From positions 248,001 through 312,000 of the forward strand of contig CAWHYG010000005.1 in NCBI GenBank assembly GCA_963833505.1: DNA of 64,000 nucleotides, read 5' to 3'. A program made the position numbers and the translations under genes. The notes under the pieces are model-generated. The model was not told where the DNA came from and made no database searches. It worked only from the letters and a program-made list of their open reading frames with translations. This stretch comes from CAWHYG01 sp963833505. Its GTDB lineage: Bacteria; Eisenbacteria; RBG-16-71-46; CAIMUX01. Positions 26,545-35,124 of this stretch are shown one piece after another. Every line of letters starts with the position of its first letter. Position 1 is the stretch's first letter.

Positions 26545-29500
26545 ATGGAAACTCGCCAAGCCCGCCTTTTCCTTTTCTCCTGGCTGCTGGTCCTGCATGC
26601 GGCCCTGTCGCCGGCCGCCCGGGCCGACGCGCTCCCGCAGTTTCTCCGGCGCCCCGACATCCACGGGGACGAGGTCGTCTTCACCAGCGAAGGAGATCTC
26701 TGGCTGGGATCCATCGAGCACGGCTCCGCGGAGCGCATCACCTCGGACGAGGGGACCGAGGGGCCGGCGCGTTTCTCGCCTGACGGGCGGACGATCGCCT
26801 TCACGGCGCAGTACGACGGGGGCACCGACGTCTACCTGATGGACGTGACCGGCGGCCTCCCGCGCCGCCTCACCTGGGATCCCAGCGGCGCGATCGTGCT
26901 CGGCTGGACGCCGGACGGGCTCTTCGTGATCTTCCGGTCCCGGCGCGATTCCCCGACGGGAAGGAACCGCTTCTGGACCGTGCCCGCCGCCGGAGGGCCG
27001 GCCAGCCTGCTTCCCGTTCCCTATGGAGAATTCGCGGCCCTGAACGCGGATGGCAAGCGGCTCGCCTATGTCCCCGTCAGCGCGGAGTGGCAGCACTGGA
27101 AGCGTTACCGCGGCGGGGAAGCCGACGACATCTGGCTCGCGGATCTCGCGGCGCACACGTTCCGGCGCCTCACCACCGACCCCGGGGTCGATACCGAGCC
27201 GGTCTGGATCCAGGATCAGATCTACTTCGTGTCGGAACGCGGCGGCCGCTTCAACCTCTACCGGCTGGATCCGGCCGGCAGCGCGGTCACGCCGGCCACG
27301 ACTTATACAGATTATGACGTGCGCTATCCGGGGACGGACGGAACCCGGGTGATCTTCGAGCACGGCAACGGGCTCGCCCTGTATACGCCCGCCACCGGCC
27401 GCGCCGAGGACCTGCGCTTTGACCTTCATTCCGACCGGATCCACGAGCGCGAGCGCCGGGTGCCCGCGCTCCACGACCTCTTCGGCGTCGCCCTCGGTCC
27501 CACCGGGAGGCGTCTTCTGGTTTCGGCTCGCGGCCAGATCCTGAGCGCCCCGACCGACGAGGGGGACGTGCGCACGGTGGCGTCCCAGCCGGGAAGCCGC
27601 TGCCAGTATCCCGCCTGGTCCGCCGACGGCAAGCAGATCGCCTTCGTTTCGGACCAGTCGGGCGAAGAGCAGGTCTGGGTCGAGCCCTCGTCCGGCGGCC
27701 CGGCCCGCCAGGTTACGCGTGATCACGAGGGGCCGCTCGGGCCGCTCACCTGGTCGCCGGACGGAAGGTGGATTGCCACGAGCGATCGGGAGATGCGGAT
27801 CTTCCTCGTGGAGGTGGCCAGCGGAACCATGACGAAGGTGGATCAGGCGGACCGCGGCGGCTCCTACGACCTGGTTCTCGATTCCTACCGCTTCAGCCCG
27901 GACGGCAAGTGGCTCGCCTACGCGCGGCAGGAACCGAACTGGAACTGGACGATCCGCCTCTATGACATCGCCGGAGGCAAGTCGGTCCAGGTCACGAGCC
28001 CGGAGATGAACAGCTCGCAGCCGGCCTTCGATCCCAAGGGCAAATATCTCTACTTTCTCTCCGACCGCGCCTTCGATCCACGCACCGTCAACGTGAACCG
28101 CTACTTCAGCTACGACCGGTTCACCAAGGTCTCGCTGGTTACCCTGTCCCGCAAGGAGAAATCTCCCTTCCTGGTCCGCAACCTCACGGAGGGGACTCCG
28201 CCCGATTCCATCGACAACCCGTGGGATGCGGCCGCGGCCGGGGAGAAGGACGCGGGGCGCGGCGGCCAGGGAAGTCACGACGGTTCCGATAAGAACGCCG
28301 GGGCGCGAGGACACCACGGCGGGAAGGGCGATACGGAAGAGCCGCTGCCGAGGATGACCGTGGATCCGGAAGGGCTGGCCGACCGCGTGGTCGAAGTGCC
28401 GGTGCCGGCCGACCACTACGCGCGCGTCGAACCGGTCGCGGGGCGGCTTCTCCTCCTGACCGCGGGCGGCGGCGAACGGCCGTCCGGTCTCGAGTACCAG
28501 CTCCGCGCTTTCGACTTCAAGAAGAAGGAAGTCAAGGTGGTGCTGGATTCCTTGAGCGATTTCCAGGTGTCGCAGGACCGCAAGAAGCTCCTGATCCAGG
28601 TTCGAAAGACCTTCACCGTGGTGGACGCCGGCGCCGACCAGATCAATGGCGACGGGTCCGACGACCGAAGCGACGACGGACACGGGCGCGGAGAACACCG
28701 GAAGCTTCACGTCGATACCGGGGCCTGGGAGCTGACCGTCGATCCGGCCGCGGAGTGGAGCCAGATCTTCCACGAAACGTGGCGGATCGGCCGCGACTTC
28801 TTCTACGACCCCGGCATGCACGGGGTCGACTGGAACGCCGTGAAAACCAGATACGAGGCGCTCCTTCCTGCGGTCGCGGATCGGAGCGATCTCAATTTCA
28901 TCCTCGGAGAGATGATCTCCGAGCTGAACTGCGGCCACGCCTACGTCTTCGGCGGAGATCTTTCCGATCGGCCGAGGCTTCCCATGGGATACCTGGGAGC
29001 GGACCTCGAGGCGGTCCCCGGATCGACGCCGGCCTATCGGGTGACCCGGATCTTCCCGGGCGACGGGTTCGACCTCGAGGCCCGTTCGCCGCTGCTCACT
29101 CCCGGCATCGCGGTCAATCCGGGCGACTACATCCTGGAGGTGGCGGGGAAGCCGGTGCGCGCGGATCAGGACATCCAGGCCCTGTTGGTTGGAACCGCCG
29201 GCCAGGCGGTCGTTCTGACGGTGAATTCCACACCCTCACTGACGGGCGCGCATGAAGTGCTGATCAAGCCGATGGACAGCGAGAACCGCGCCCGGTACTT
29301 CGACTGGGTGGAGAGCCGCCGCGCGTACGTGCGCGAGCACGGCGGCGCAAACTTCGGCTACCTGCACATTCCCGACATGGGGGACGGTGGTTTGCGCGAG
29401 TTCGCCAAGCACTACTACCCGAACCTGGACAAGGACGCCATGATCTATGACGTGCGGCAGAACGGCGGCGGCTTCATCGACGGAATGCTGCTGCTTCAGA

Positions 29501-29976
29501 TGGCGTCCAAGCCCTACACCTGGTTCAAGCCGCGCTACGGCGCTTCCTGGACCCGCCAGGACTGGGCCTTCGCCGGCTACGCCGCGGCGCTGTGCAACGA
29601 CCACAGCTTCTCGGACGCGGAGGAGTTCTGCGACGCGTTCCAACGGCTCAAGCTGGGACCGGTCATCGGCGTGCGGAGCTGGGGGGGCGAGGTCGGAAGC
29701 GGCGGAGGCTATCCCCTGATCGACGGAGGCCGGGTCTACATTCCCAACTACGCGGAATGGGCGCCCGACGGCAAGTGGGTGATCGAGGGAACCGGCGTCG
29801 TCCCTGACATGGTGGTGGAGGATGATCCGACCGCGCTCATGGCGGGCAAGGATCCGCAGCTCGATCGGGCCATCGAGTACCTGAAGGAGAAGTTCCAGGC
29901 CGAACCGATCGTCAGACCGGCGCCGCCTCCGTTCCCGAACAAGGCCGCGGCCGGATCGGAGACGAAGACGCGCTGA
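26545..29976 (+). CDS. Tricorn protease (S41 family)
   Basis: 1143 aa with a signal peptide (LFLFSWLLVLHAALSPAARA). The first ~600 residues are beta-propeller repeats with WSPDG- and FSPDG-like blades. A low-complexity linker follows (about 565-600), then the C1 helical region, a PDZ domain around 830-900 and the C2 catalytic core. SELNCGHAYV holds the histidine that aligns with the tricorn catalytic His; the residue before it is Gly, not the Ser of the archaeal enzyme. SFSDAEEF holds the likely nucleophile Ser and IEGTGVVPD the Glu. The protein likely degrades peptides in the periplasm. It stands alone and converges with the CHAD gene. Confidence 0.86.
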   Translation: METRQARLFLFSWLLVLHAALSPAARADALPQFLRRPDIHGDEVVFTSEGDLWLGSIEHGSAERITSDEGTEGPARFSPDGRTIAFTAQYDGGTDVYLMDVTGGLPRRLTWDPSGAIVLGWTPDGLFVIFRSRRDSPTGRNRFWTVPAAGGPASLLPVPYGEFAALNADGKRLAYVPVSAEWQHWKRYRGGEADDIWLADLAAHTFRRLTTDPGVDTEPVWIQDQIYFVSERGGRFNLYRLDPAGSAVTPATTYTDYDVRYPGTDGTRVIFEHGNGLALYTPATGRAEDLRFDLHSDRIHERERRVPALHDLFGVALGPTGRRLLVSARGQILSAPTDEGDVRTVASQPGSRCQYPAWSADGKQIAFVSDQSGEEQVWVEPSSGGPARQVTRDHEGPLGPLTWSPDGRWIATSDREMRIFLVEVASGTMTKVDQADRGGSYDLVLDSYRFSPDGKWLAYARQEPNWNWTIRLYDIAGGKSVQVTSPEMNSSQPAFDPKGKYLYFLSDRAFDPRTVNVNRYFSYDRFTKVSLVTLSRKEKSPFLVRNLTEGTPPDSIDNPWDAAAAGEKDAGRGGQGSHDGSDKNAGARGHHGGKGDTEEPLPRMTVDPEGLADRVVEVPVPADHYARVEPVAGRLLLLTAGGGERPSGLEYQLRAFDFKKKEVKVVLDSLSDFQVSQDRKKLLIQVRKTFTVVDAGADQINGDGSDDRSDDGHGRGEHRKLHVDTGAWELTVDPAAEWSQIFHETWRIGRDFFYDPGMHGVDWNAVKTRYEALLPAVADRSDLNFILGEMISELNCGHAYVFGGDLSDRPRLPMGYLGADLEAVPGSTPAYRVTRIFPGDGFDLEARSPLLTPGIAVNPGDYILEVAGKPVRADQDIQALLVGTAGQAVVLTVNSTPSLTGAHEVLIKPMDSENRARYFDWVESRRAYVREHGGANFGYLHIPDMGDGGLREFAKHYYPNLDKDAMIYDVRQNGGGFIDGMLLLQMASKPYTWFKPRYGASWTRQDWAFAGYAAALCNDHSFSDAEEFCDAFQRLKLGPVIGVRSWGGEVGSGGGYPLIDGGRVYIPNYAEWAPDGKWVIEGTGVVPDMVVEDDPTALMAGKDPQLDRAIEYLKEKFQAEPIVRPAPPPFPNKAAAGSETKTR

Positions 29977-29988
29977 GCCGGCGCGGGA

Positions 29989-32076
29989 TCACTCCTCTGT
30001 TCCCGCGACGGCTTCACCGCCGGTGGTCGCCGATCCATCGCCACCCGCCGCGGGAAGGACCGGTTCCGTTCCGTGGCGAGGGGCGGCCGGGTCCGGGTGA
30101 GGGTCGGGCGCGGCGGCGGAGGGCGGCGTTGTCCGGCCTCCCCGCGATCGCCCGCTGGAAAGCTGGACCGACGCGTTCCCGATCAGATCGTCCGCCAGCT
30201 CCCGGCTGGCCTCGCGCGCAGCCCGCTTCCACTTCTTCCAGCGTTTCCCCTCCAGCTTTCGGAGAGCCGCGGGGAACTCCTCTCGCAGACGTCGAGCCCG
30301 CGCGGCATGCAGTTGCGCCATCTCGGCCGCGGCTCGGCGGGCGGGTTCCGGCAGGGAATCCCCTTCTTCCGCGATGAGGCGCCGGAGAAAGGCCATGGAC
30401 ACCTGATCGTCCTGGTGCAATCCGAGGATGTCCTGGATATCCCGGAGCGCCTCGATCAAAGCGCGGGCCGGCGGGCCGTAGATCGGCTGGAGAAACTCCA
30501 GGGCATACCGCAACCGCTTTCCCCGAATGCGAGCCGCGTGATAGCTCGGCGCGGGGGACGAGACCTCGAGGCCCTTCGCGGTCTTCATGAACTTCCGGCG
30601 GCCGGTTCGGATCAGGATGGGACCGGCCGCCCGGATCGGAAGCGACGCCGCAGGCCGCCGCAGCCGCATTCCGCCCTGGAGCTGGCGCTCGACCGCGTCC
30701 CGAAGAAGCAGGAAGCGCCGGGAATCCAGCAGGCGGATCATCTCGACTCGAGCCGCCTGCCTTCTCTCTCGAAGAAGATCGAGCACCGGATCGAGATCGC
30801 GCTCGGTCGCCGTGATGAGCTGCCGCGCCCACTCCTCCATCTGCTGGATGCGCACGTCGAGATCGCGAACTTCACCCAAGGTCTGGGCCAGCAAGCGGAG
30901 CTCTTGGCGCCAATGCGTCCCGGGAGGCAGCGCGTCCGTGAAGAGGCGAAGCGCGGCGCGCATCCGGCGCGAGGCGACCCGCATGTCGTGAAGATGTTCC
31001 GGGTCGTCTCCCAGGCGGGTTCCGGGTTCGTGCCACAGAAGAGCCGCGTACTGCTTGCGCAGGACCGCCAGCGCGACCTCCCCCAGGGTCATCGCCGGGT
31101 CCGGCTCGGTCGGGCCGAGGTCCCTTTTCCGGGTCGGGTCGTGTCCCTCGGCACTGAGGGCCCACTCGAACTTCGATTCCCCGGCCTCGACCAGCGAAAC
31201 CGCCTCTTTCAGACGGTTCACAAAATCGATCAGGGAGGCCGGCTCACCCGTGGCTTCAATCTCGACCCGGAGCAGCTCCCTCGCGCGCTTCGCCCCATTC
31301 TCGGCCGGGGGCAGACCTCTCTTCGTTTCGAGAGGAACACCGTGACGCCGGCCGCCGCGCGGCTTCGCTCCGAGATCTCCCACCGGATCGGGTCGTTCCA
31401 CCAACGCGCTGTGATCCAGGGTCGCTTCCCCTTCCGTCACGCCATCCCGCACCAGCGCGAAGCACTCGCGATGGGTGCGGATCGCCGCGATCGCGCGCAG
31501 CTCCTGGGGATGAAGGATCAGCCTCAGACGATCGCTGACCGGTCCGTTCGCCTGGAACAACCGGTCCAGGAGCGCGGCCGGCTCGGAATCCGGTTCCGCC
31601 GCGCTCGGGGGTCCGGGGGCATGCGCCGCGGAGCGCTGGATCTCCGAGCCCTCCCGTTCGATCGGCTGGGTAATCTCGCGCCGGACGGCTCGGCCATCCT
31701 CCGGAGGGCGTAGCTCCTTCAGCGTCGCTTCCGAGCGGCCCTGGGCCGTTCGGATCCTGAGCGCATATCCGGCCCGAAACACCTTCCAGTCCGGGGTGTC
31801 CAGGTAGAGGTCCAGGTTTTCCCTGGCACGGGAAACCCCGACCGTCAGCTCAGGGGGCTCCGGAGCTTCGCCCGCACCCTTCCGGCCCGCCCGCGCCAGC
31901 TCGCGTTTGTCCGGCAGGGCCGGCAGGGGCTCGTTGGCGTCGGGCGCGACCGGTGCAGGTCCGCCGGTCCCGGCAAGGCGAAGGAACCACTCGCGCACCG
32001 GTTCGAGGTCGCTCGCGTCGAACTGCCATTCGGTTTCGAACTGATCCACGGCGGCTGCAGAGATGCCATTATCCAT
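29989..32076 (-). CDS. CYTH-CHAD domain protein
   Basis: 695 aa from the ATG at 32076. The N-terminal ~290 residues are a CYTH triphosphate tunnel domain. Its signature ExExK reads ETEWQ here (Lys replaced by Gln), so catalysis may be altered. From about residue 330 a CHAD domain is clear, with conserved histidines in PEHLHDMRVASRRMRAAL and SYHAARIRGKRLRYALEFL, which bind polyphosphate. CYTH-CHAD proteins hydrolyse or bind inorganic polyphosphate. The C-terminus is a low-complexity Pro/Gly/Thr tail. No Shine-Dalgarno is visible, and TATCAT sits six bases before the ATG, which suggests a leaderless mRNA. Confidence 0.82.
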   Translation of the reverse strand: MDNGISAAAVDQFETEWQFDASDLEPVREWFLRLAGTGGPAPVAPDANEPLPALPDKRELARAGRKGAGEAPEPPELTVGVSRARENLDLYLDTPDWKVFRAGYALRIRTAQGRSEATLKELRPPEDGRAVRREITQPIEREGSEIQRSAAHAPGPPSAAEPDSEPAALLDRLFQANGPVSDRLRLILHPQELRAIAAIRTHRECFALVRDGVTEGEATLDHSALVERPDPVGDLGAKPRGGRRHGVPLETKRGLPPAENGAKRARELLRVEIEATGEPASLIDFVNRLKEAVSLVEAGESKFEWALSAEGHDPTRKRDLGPTEPDPAMTLGEVALAVLRKQYAALLWHEPGTRLGDDPEHLHDMRVASRRMRAALRLFTDALPPGTHWRQELRLLAQTLGEVRDLDVRIQQMEEWARQLITATERDLDPVLDLLRERRQAARVEMIRLLDSRRFLLLRDAVERQLQGGMRLRRPAASLPIRAAGPILIRTGRRKFMKTAKGLEVSSPAPSYHAARIRGKRLRYALEFLQPIYGPPARALIEALRDIQDILGLHQDDQVSMAFLRRLIAEEGDSLPEPARRAAAEMAQLHAARARRLREEFPAALRKLEGKRWKKWKRAAREASRELADDLIGNASVQLSSGRSRGGRTTPPSAAAPDPHPDPAAPRHGTEPVLPAAGGDGSATTGGEAVAGTEE

Positions 32077-32222
32077 GCAAAGATGATACCATAGCCGGAT
32101 CGGCTCGCGCCGATTTGAAACCTGCGGCGCGTTCAGCAGGCGTGCAGGTGCCGGCAAAGGCGGAAGTTACCGGGGGCGGCCCGTCCGAATCGCCCGGTCC
32201 GGCCCAGGGATGGAGCGTTGCC

Positions 32223-32834
32223 GTGGATGAATGCGAGACCGCCGAATTCGTCCCGAGATTCCCGGGAGGCTACAAGGTGGCCTTCGTGGGCGCTCATGGA
32301 GTCGGCAAGACCACCTTGTGCTACGAGCTGGCCGCGTGTCTCAAGCGCCGCGACCTGAGGGTCGATCTGGTCAAGGAAGTGGCGCGCGAGTGCCCTCTCC
32401 CGCTCAATCAGAAGACGACGATCGACGCCCAGGCCTGGATTCTGCACACGCAGATTGCCCGGGAGATCGAAGCGGTCCTCGGCCAGGACATCCTGGTTTG
32501 CGATCGGAGCGTGCTCGACAACTATGCCTACCTCGTCGAGAAGTTCGGCCGCCTGGAACCGTTCGATTCCCTGGTCCGACATTGGCTGCCGGGATACGGT
32601 CTTCTCGTCTGGGTTCCGGCGGTGGACGGCCTCCGGTTCGACGGACTTCGCGACACCGATCGGAAATACCAGCGGAGGATTGAAACCGTCATCCAGGCCC
32701 TGATCGAAACCTTCGAGGCGCGGCCTCTCCGCCTCCGGCCGGACGATCGCGGGAATTGGATCGCCACCGTTCTCTCGCACCTTCCCCGGCCCGCTCAGCT
32801 CTCCCTTTTTCGTGAGCCCGAGCCGGGGGGTTAG
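32223..32834 (+). CDS. P-loop AAA_28/NadR-type ATP-binding protein
   Basis: 203 aa from the GTG at 32223; the upstream open frame is not convincing coding. The P-loop is FVGAHGVGKTTL and the DRS-type motif is CDRSVLDNYAYL, which in nucleoside and NadR-like kinases positions the substrate. A lid region with DRKYQRRIE follows. It probably phosphorylates a small molecule, but the substrate is unknown. It is divergent from the CHAD gene. Confidence 0.72.
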   Translation: MDECETAEFVPRFPGGYKVAFVGAHGVGKTTLCYELAACLKRRDLRVDLVKEVARECPLPLNQKTTIDAQAWILHTQIAREIEAVLGQDILVCDRSVLDNYAYLVEKFGRLEPFDSLVRHWLPGYGLLVWVPAVDGLRFDGLRDTDRKYQRRIETVIQALIETFEARPLRLRPDDRGNWIATVLSHLPRPAQLSLFREPEPGG

Positions 32835-32941
32835 CTTGTCACATGGCCTGGAGCACTTCGAGCTTCGTGACCGGATGGATCTCCTACATTGCGAACCCCG
32901 TCCTGGTTCCATTGGGACCGTCCGTTTCCGCTCAACAACGC

Positions 32942-32978
32942 CGGAACGCGGGCGGGCCGAAGCCCGTCCCGCGTTCCG
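32942..32978. terminator. Bidirectional hairpin terminator between convergent genes
   Basis: An 11-bp stem (CGGAACGCGGG with its complement) continues after a small bulge into a 4-bp GGGC/GCCC stem closed by a CGAA loop. It lies in the 167 bases between the ends of the P-loop gene (32834, plus) and the secreted-protein gene (33002, minus), where both transcripts need a stop. No strong U-tract follows in either direction, so it may instead be a 3'-end stabiliser. Confidence 0.6.
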
Positions 32979-33001
32979 TCTACGGTCGGTCCGGGGATCA
33001 A

Positions 33002-34972
33002 TTACGGAATCAGCACCATCTTTCGAGAGATGACCTTTCCGCCGCTGCGCAGCCGATAGAAGTAGGTTCCGGCCCCGACCGGGCGGCCGGCGTGGTCCCT
33101 CCCATCCCAGGTGTAGGCATGGGGGCCTGCGCTGAGAGGTCCGGACGCCAGCGACCTCACGAAACGACCTGCCACATCCATGATTTCCAGGTTCACGGCC
33201 CCGTTCGAAGGCAGCTCGAAGCGAATCGAGGTGGCCGCTCCGAACGGGTTCGGACGGTTCTGGTCCAAAGCGACGCCCACCGCCACCGATCCGGGCACTC
33301 CGCCGACGTCGTCACACCCCGGCGCATTGTAGTCCGGCGTGATGTCGCCGAACTCGCCCGTCCTCGGCAGGATCTTGTACATGCCGAACGGTCCGTAGAC
33401 CACGCCCGTCACGTCGATGATGTTCCCGGGGCACGGGTTGTACTCAACCAGATTTCCGCCCAGCCCGTTCAACTTGACCCACGCCGTATCGACGTACGCG
33501 CCCTGCTTGATCGGGAACTCGTGGAAATAGGGTCCGCCGATTCCCGGAATCGAATCCAGGATGGTCGCTTGCGTCAGATGCACCAGACAGCCCTCCCACG
33601 GCTCGCCCGTGTACGAGCCACGGAACGGAAGCTGATGGGCGGTGATCGTGTTCACCACGATCGGCCGCTTGTGCCCCAGCACCTGGAAGTTGTCGCAGCC
33701 CGTGTGATAGTCGAACTCCGTGTCGCCGTTGTACTCGGCCACGGCGCCCGTGATCTGCACCGAGTCGCCCACGGCCACGACCGCCGAACCCGTCGAGACC
33801 CGCGAATACAGACCATGCCAGGCCGTCCCGTCGCCGTCCTGCAGGTAACAGTACTTCCCATCCAACGCCGTCACCCGGCCGGAGATGGTGCAGACGTCCC
33901 CGACCAGCGGAGAAGCGTCGTTCTGGGCCGGGTTCGCGACGTACTGGATCTGGTAGATCGAGGTGAAGCCATCCAGGAAATTGAAGGTCTCGTTCGGATC
34001 CATCAGGATGAGACCCTGTTCCGACTTCACGCCGCTCACGATGACTTGGTCCGGATTGGCGTTCGGCAGGTAGTCCGTGGTCAGATGCACCACGGTGTGG
34101 TCCTTGTTGTCCCGCTTCGCCGTATAGATGGAGTAACCGGAAGCCAGCTCATAGTTCGCGGGGTTATTCGCCGTGGTCGAATCCACCCCCACGCCGAACT
34201 CGACGTTCATCGTGGTGTTGCCCGTGCAGTAGGCGCCGTCCAGAACGGGCTTGCAGCCGTAGCTGTAGAATCCAAAGTCCGTCAGGCAGCTGCGCGGCGC
34301 CAGCTTCCGCTGGCTGTGGTCGTACTCCATGATTCCCTGAACCCAGTAGAACTCCGTCAGCGGCGGGAAGTTGTCGTACTGGAAATCGTCGCCCACCTTG
34401 GCCGAGTGATGAAAGACGGCCAGGGAGTCTCCGGTCTTGTCGTTGTTCGTCTTGAGCTGCCAAATGTTGCTCACCGGGGAGTAGGACCAGAGCGAATTGT
34501 CCAGGCTGTCCACCCGAACGAAGACGCACTCGTAGGCCTCTCCCAGCTTGCCCGTGTTGTTGATCTCCGAGATCCGCGTCTCGACCGGGTCGGGCACGGT
34601 CCCCGGGCCGACATAGTGCGTCCAGCCGTTGGCGCCGGCCACCGTCTGGTCGATTTCGGACTCCCCGAAGTATTCATTATACGTCCCGGAGACGTTGACG
34701 ATCTGCCCCTTGTGGCAGGTCTGGTTGGCGCCGGCATAGACCCAGATGCCGCTGTACATCCGTCCATAGACCTTGTCCGGAATCGGTTCCTGGATGAAGA
34801 AACCCCAATAACCCACCGCCGTGACCACGACGCTGTCACACTCCACGATCGTGTTCTGCGGAACATGTCCCAGCCGGATGTCGAAGATCCTGGTGTCGGC
34901 GTGAGCCGGAATTCCCGCCAGGCCAAGCGCGGCGAGAACCAACGCCAGGACGACCGTCGCACGCGATCTCAT
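33002..34972 (-). CDS. Secreted protein with FlgD/type IX-like C-terminal sorting domain
   Basis: 656 aa from the ATG at 34972, with GAGGAGG eight bases upstream. A signal peptide (VVLALVLAALGLAGIPAHA) is followed by several beta-rich domains; two OB-fold-like segments occur around VSGTYNEYFGE and ISGRVTALDGKYCYLQDG. The final ~85 residues (from DQNRPNPFGAATSIRFELP to FYRLRSGGKVISRKMVLIP) match the FlgD-Ig or Por-secretion C-terminal domain used as a sorting signal in FCB bacteria. The function of the body is unknown. It has its own strong promoter 60 bases upstream. Confidence 0.75.
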   Translation of the reverse strand: MRSRATVVLALVLAALGLAGIPAHADTRIFDIRLGHVPQNTIVECDSVVVTAVGYWGFFIQEPIPDKVYGRMYSGIWVYAGANQTCHKGQIVNVSGTYNEYFGESEIDQTVAGANGWTHYVGPGTVPDPVETRISEINNTGKLGEAYECVFVRVDSLDNSLWSYSPVSNIWQLKTNNDKTGDSLAVFHHSAKVGDDFQYDNFPPLTEFYWVQGIMEYDHSQRKLAPRSCLTDFGFYSYGCKPVLDGAYCTGNTTMNVEFGVGVDSTTANNPANYELASGYSIYTAKRDNKDHTVVHLTTDYLPNANPDQVIVSGVKSEQGLILMDPNETFNFLDGFTSIYQIQYVANPAQNDASPLVGDVCTISGRVTALDGKYCYLQDGDGTAWHGLYSRVSTGSAVVAVGDSVQITGAVAEYNGDTEFDYHTGCDNFQVLGHKRPIVVNTITAHQLPFRGSYTGEPWEGCLVHLTQATILDSIPGIGGPYFHEFPIKQGAYVDTAWVKLNGLGGNLVEYNPCPGNIIDVTGVVYGPFGMYKILPRTGEFGDITPDYNAPGCDDVGGVPGSVAVGVALDQNRPNPFGAATSIRFELPSNGAVNLEIMDVAGRFVRSLASGPLSAGPHAYTWDGRDHAGRPVGAGTYFYRLRSGGKVISRKMVLIP

Positions 34973-35030
34973 GACCGTTACCTCCTCGTTTGTGTAGCCG
35001 CGAGGAGAGAGCCCCCGAAGACCCTCTCCT

Positions 35031-35059
35031 ATTGTACAACGGAAGTTCTCCGTTGTCAA
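35031..35059 (-). promoter_or_regulatory. Near-consensus sigma-70 promoter with embedded operator
   Basis: Minus strand: TTGACA (35059-35054), a 17-base spacer and TACAAT (35036-35031). The -35 box is perfect. The spacer is filled by an 8-bp perfect inverted repeat, ACAACGGA-n5-TCCGTTGT, spanning 35036-35056 and overlapping both boxes, where a repressor could block polymerase. Transcription would start near 35024 and reach the secreted-protein ATG at 34972. This gene can therefore be expressed apart from the lipoprotein gene before it. Confidence 0.7.
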
Positions 35060-35124
35060 TGTTGCAAGGACCAGCGATGAGTCGGGCACCGGTGTCTGAT
35101 CAGACACTTGGTGGCTTGACCAAC

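Noticed and set aside
26329..28938. Upstream extension of the Wzz frame on the minus strand
   Set aside because: It is the reverse shadow of the tricorn gene and shows no membrane or Wzz feature before 26328.
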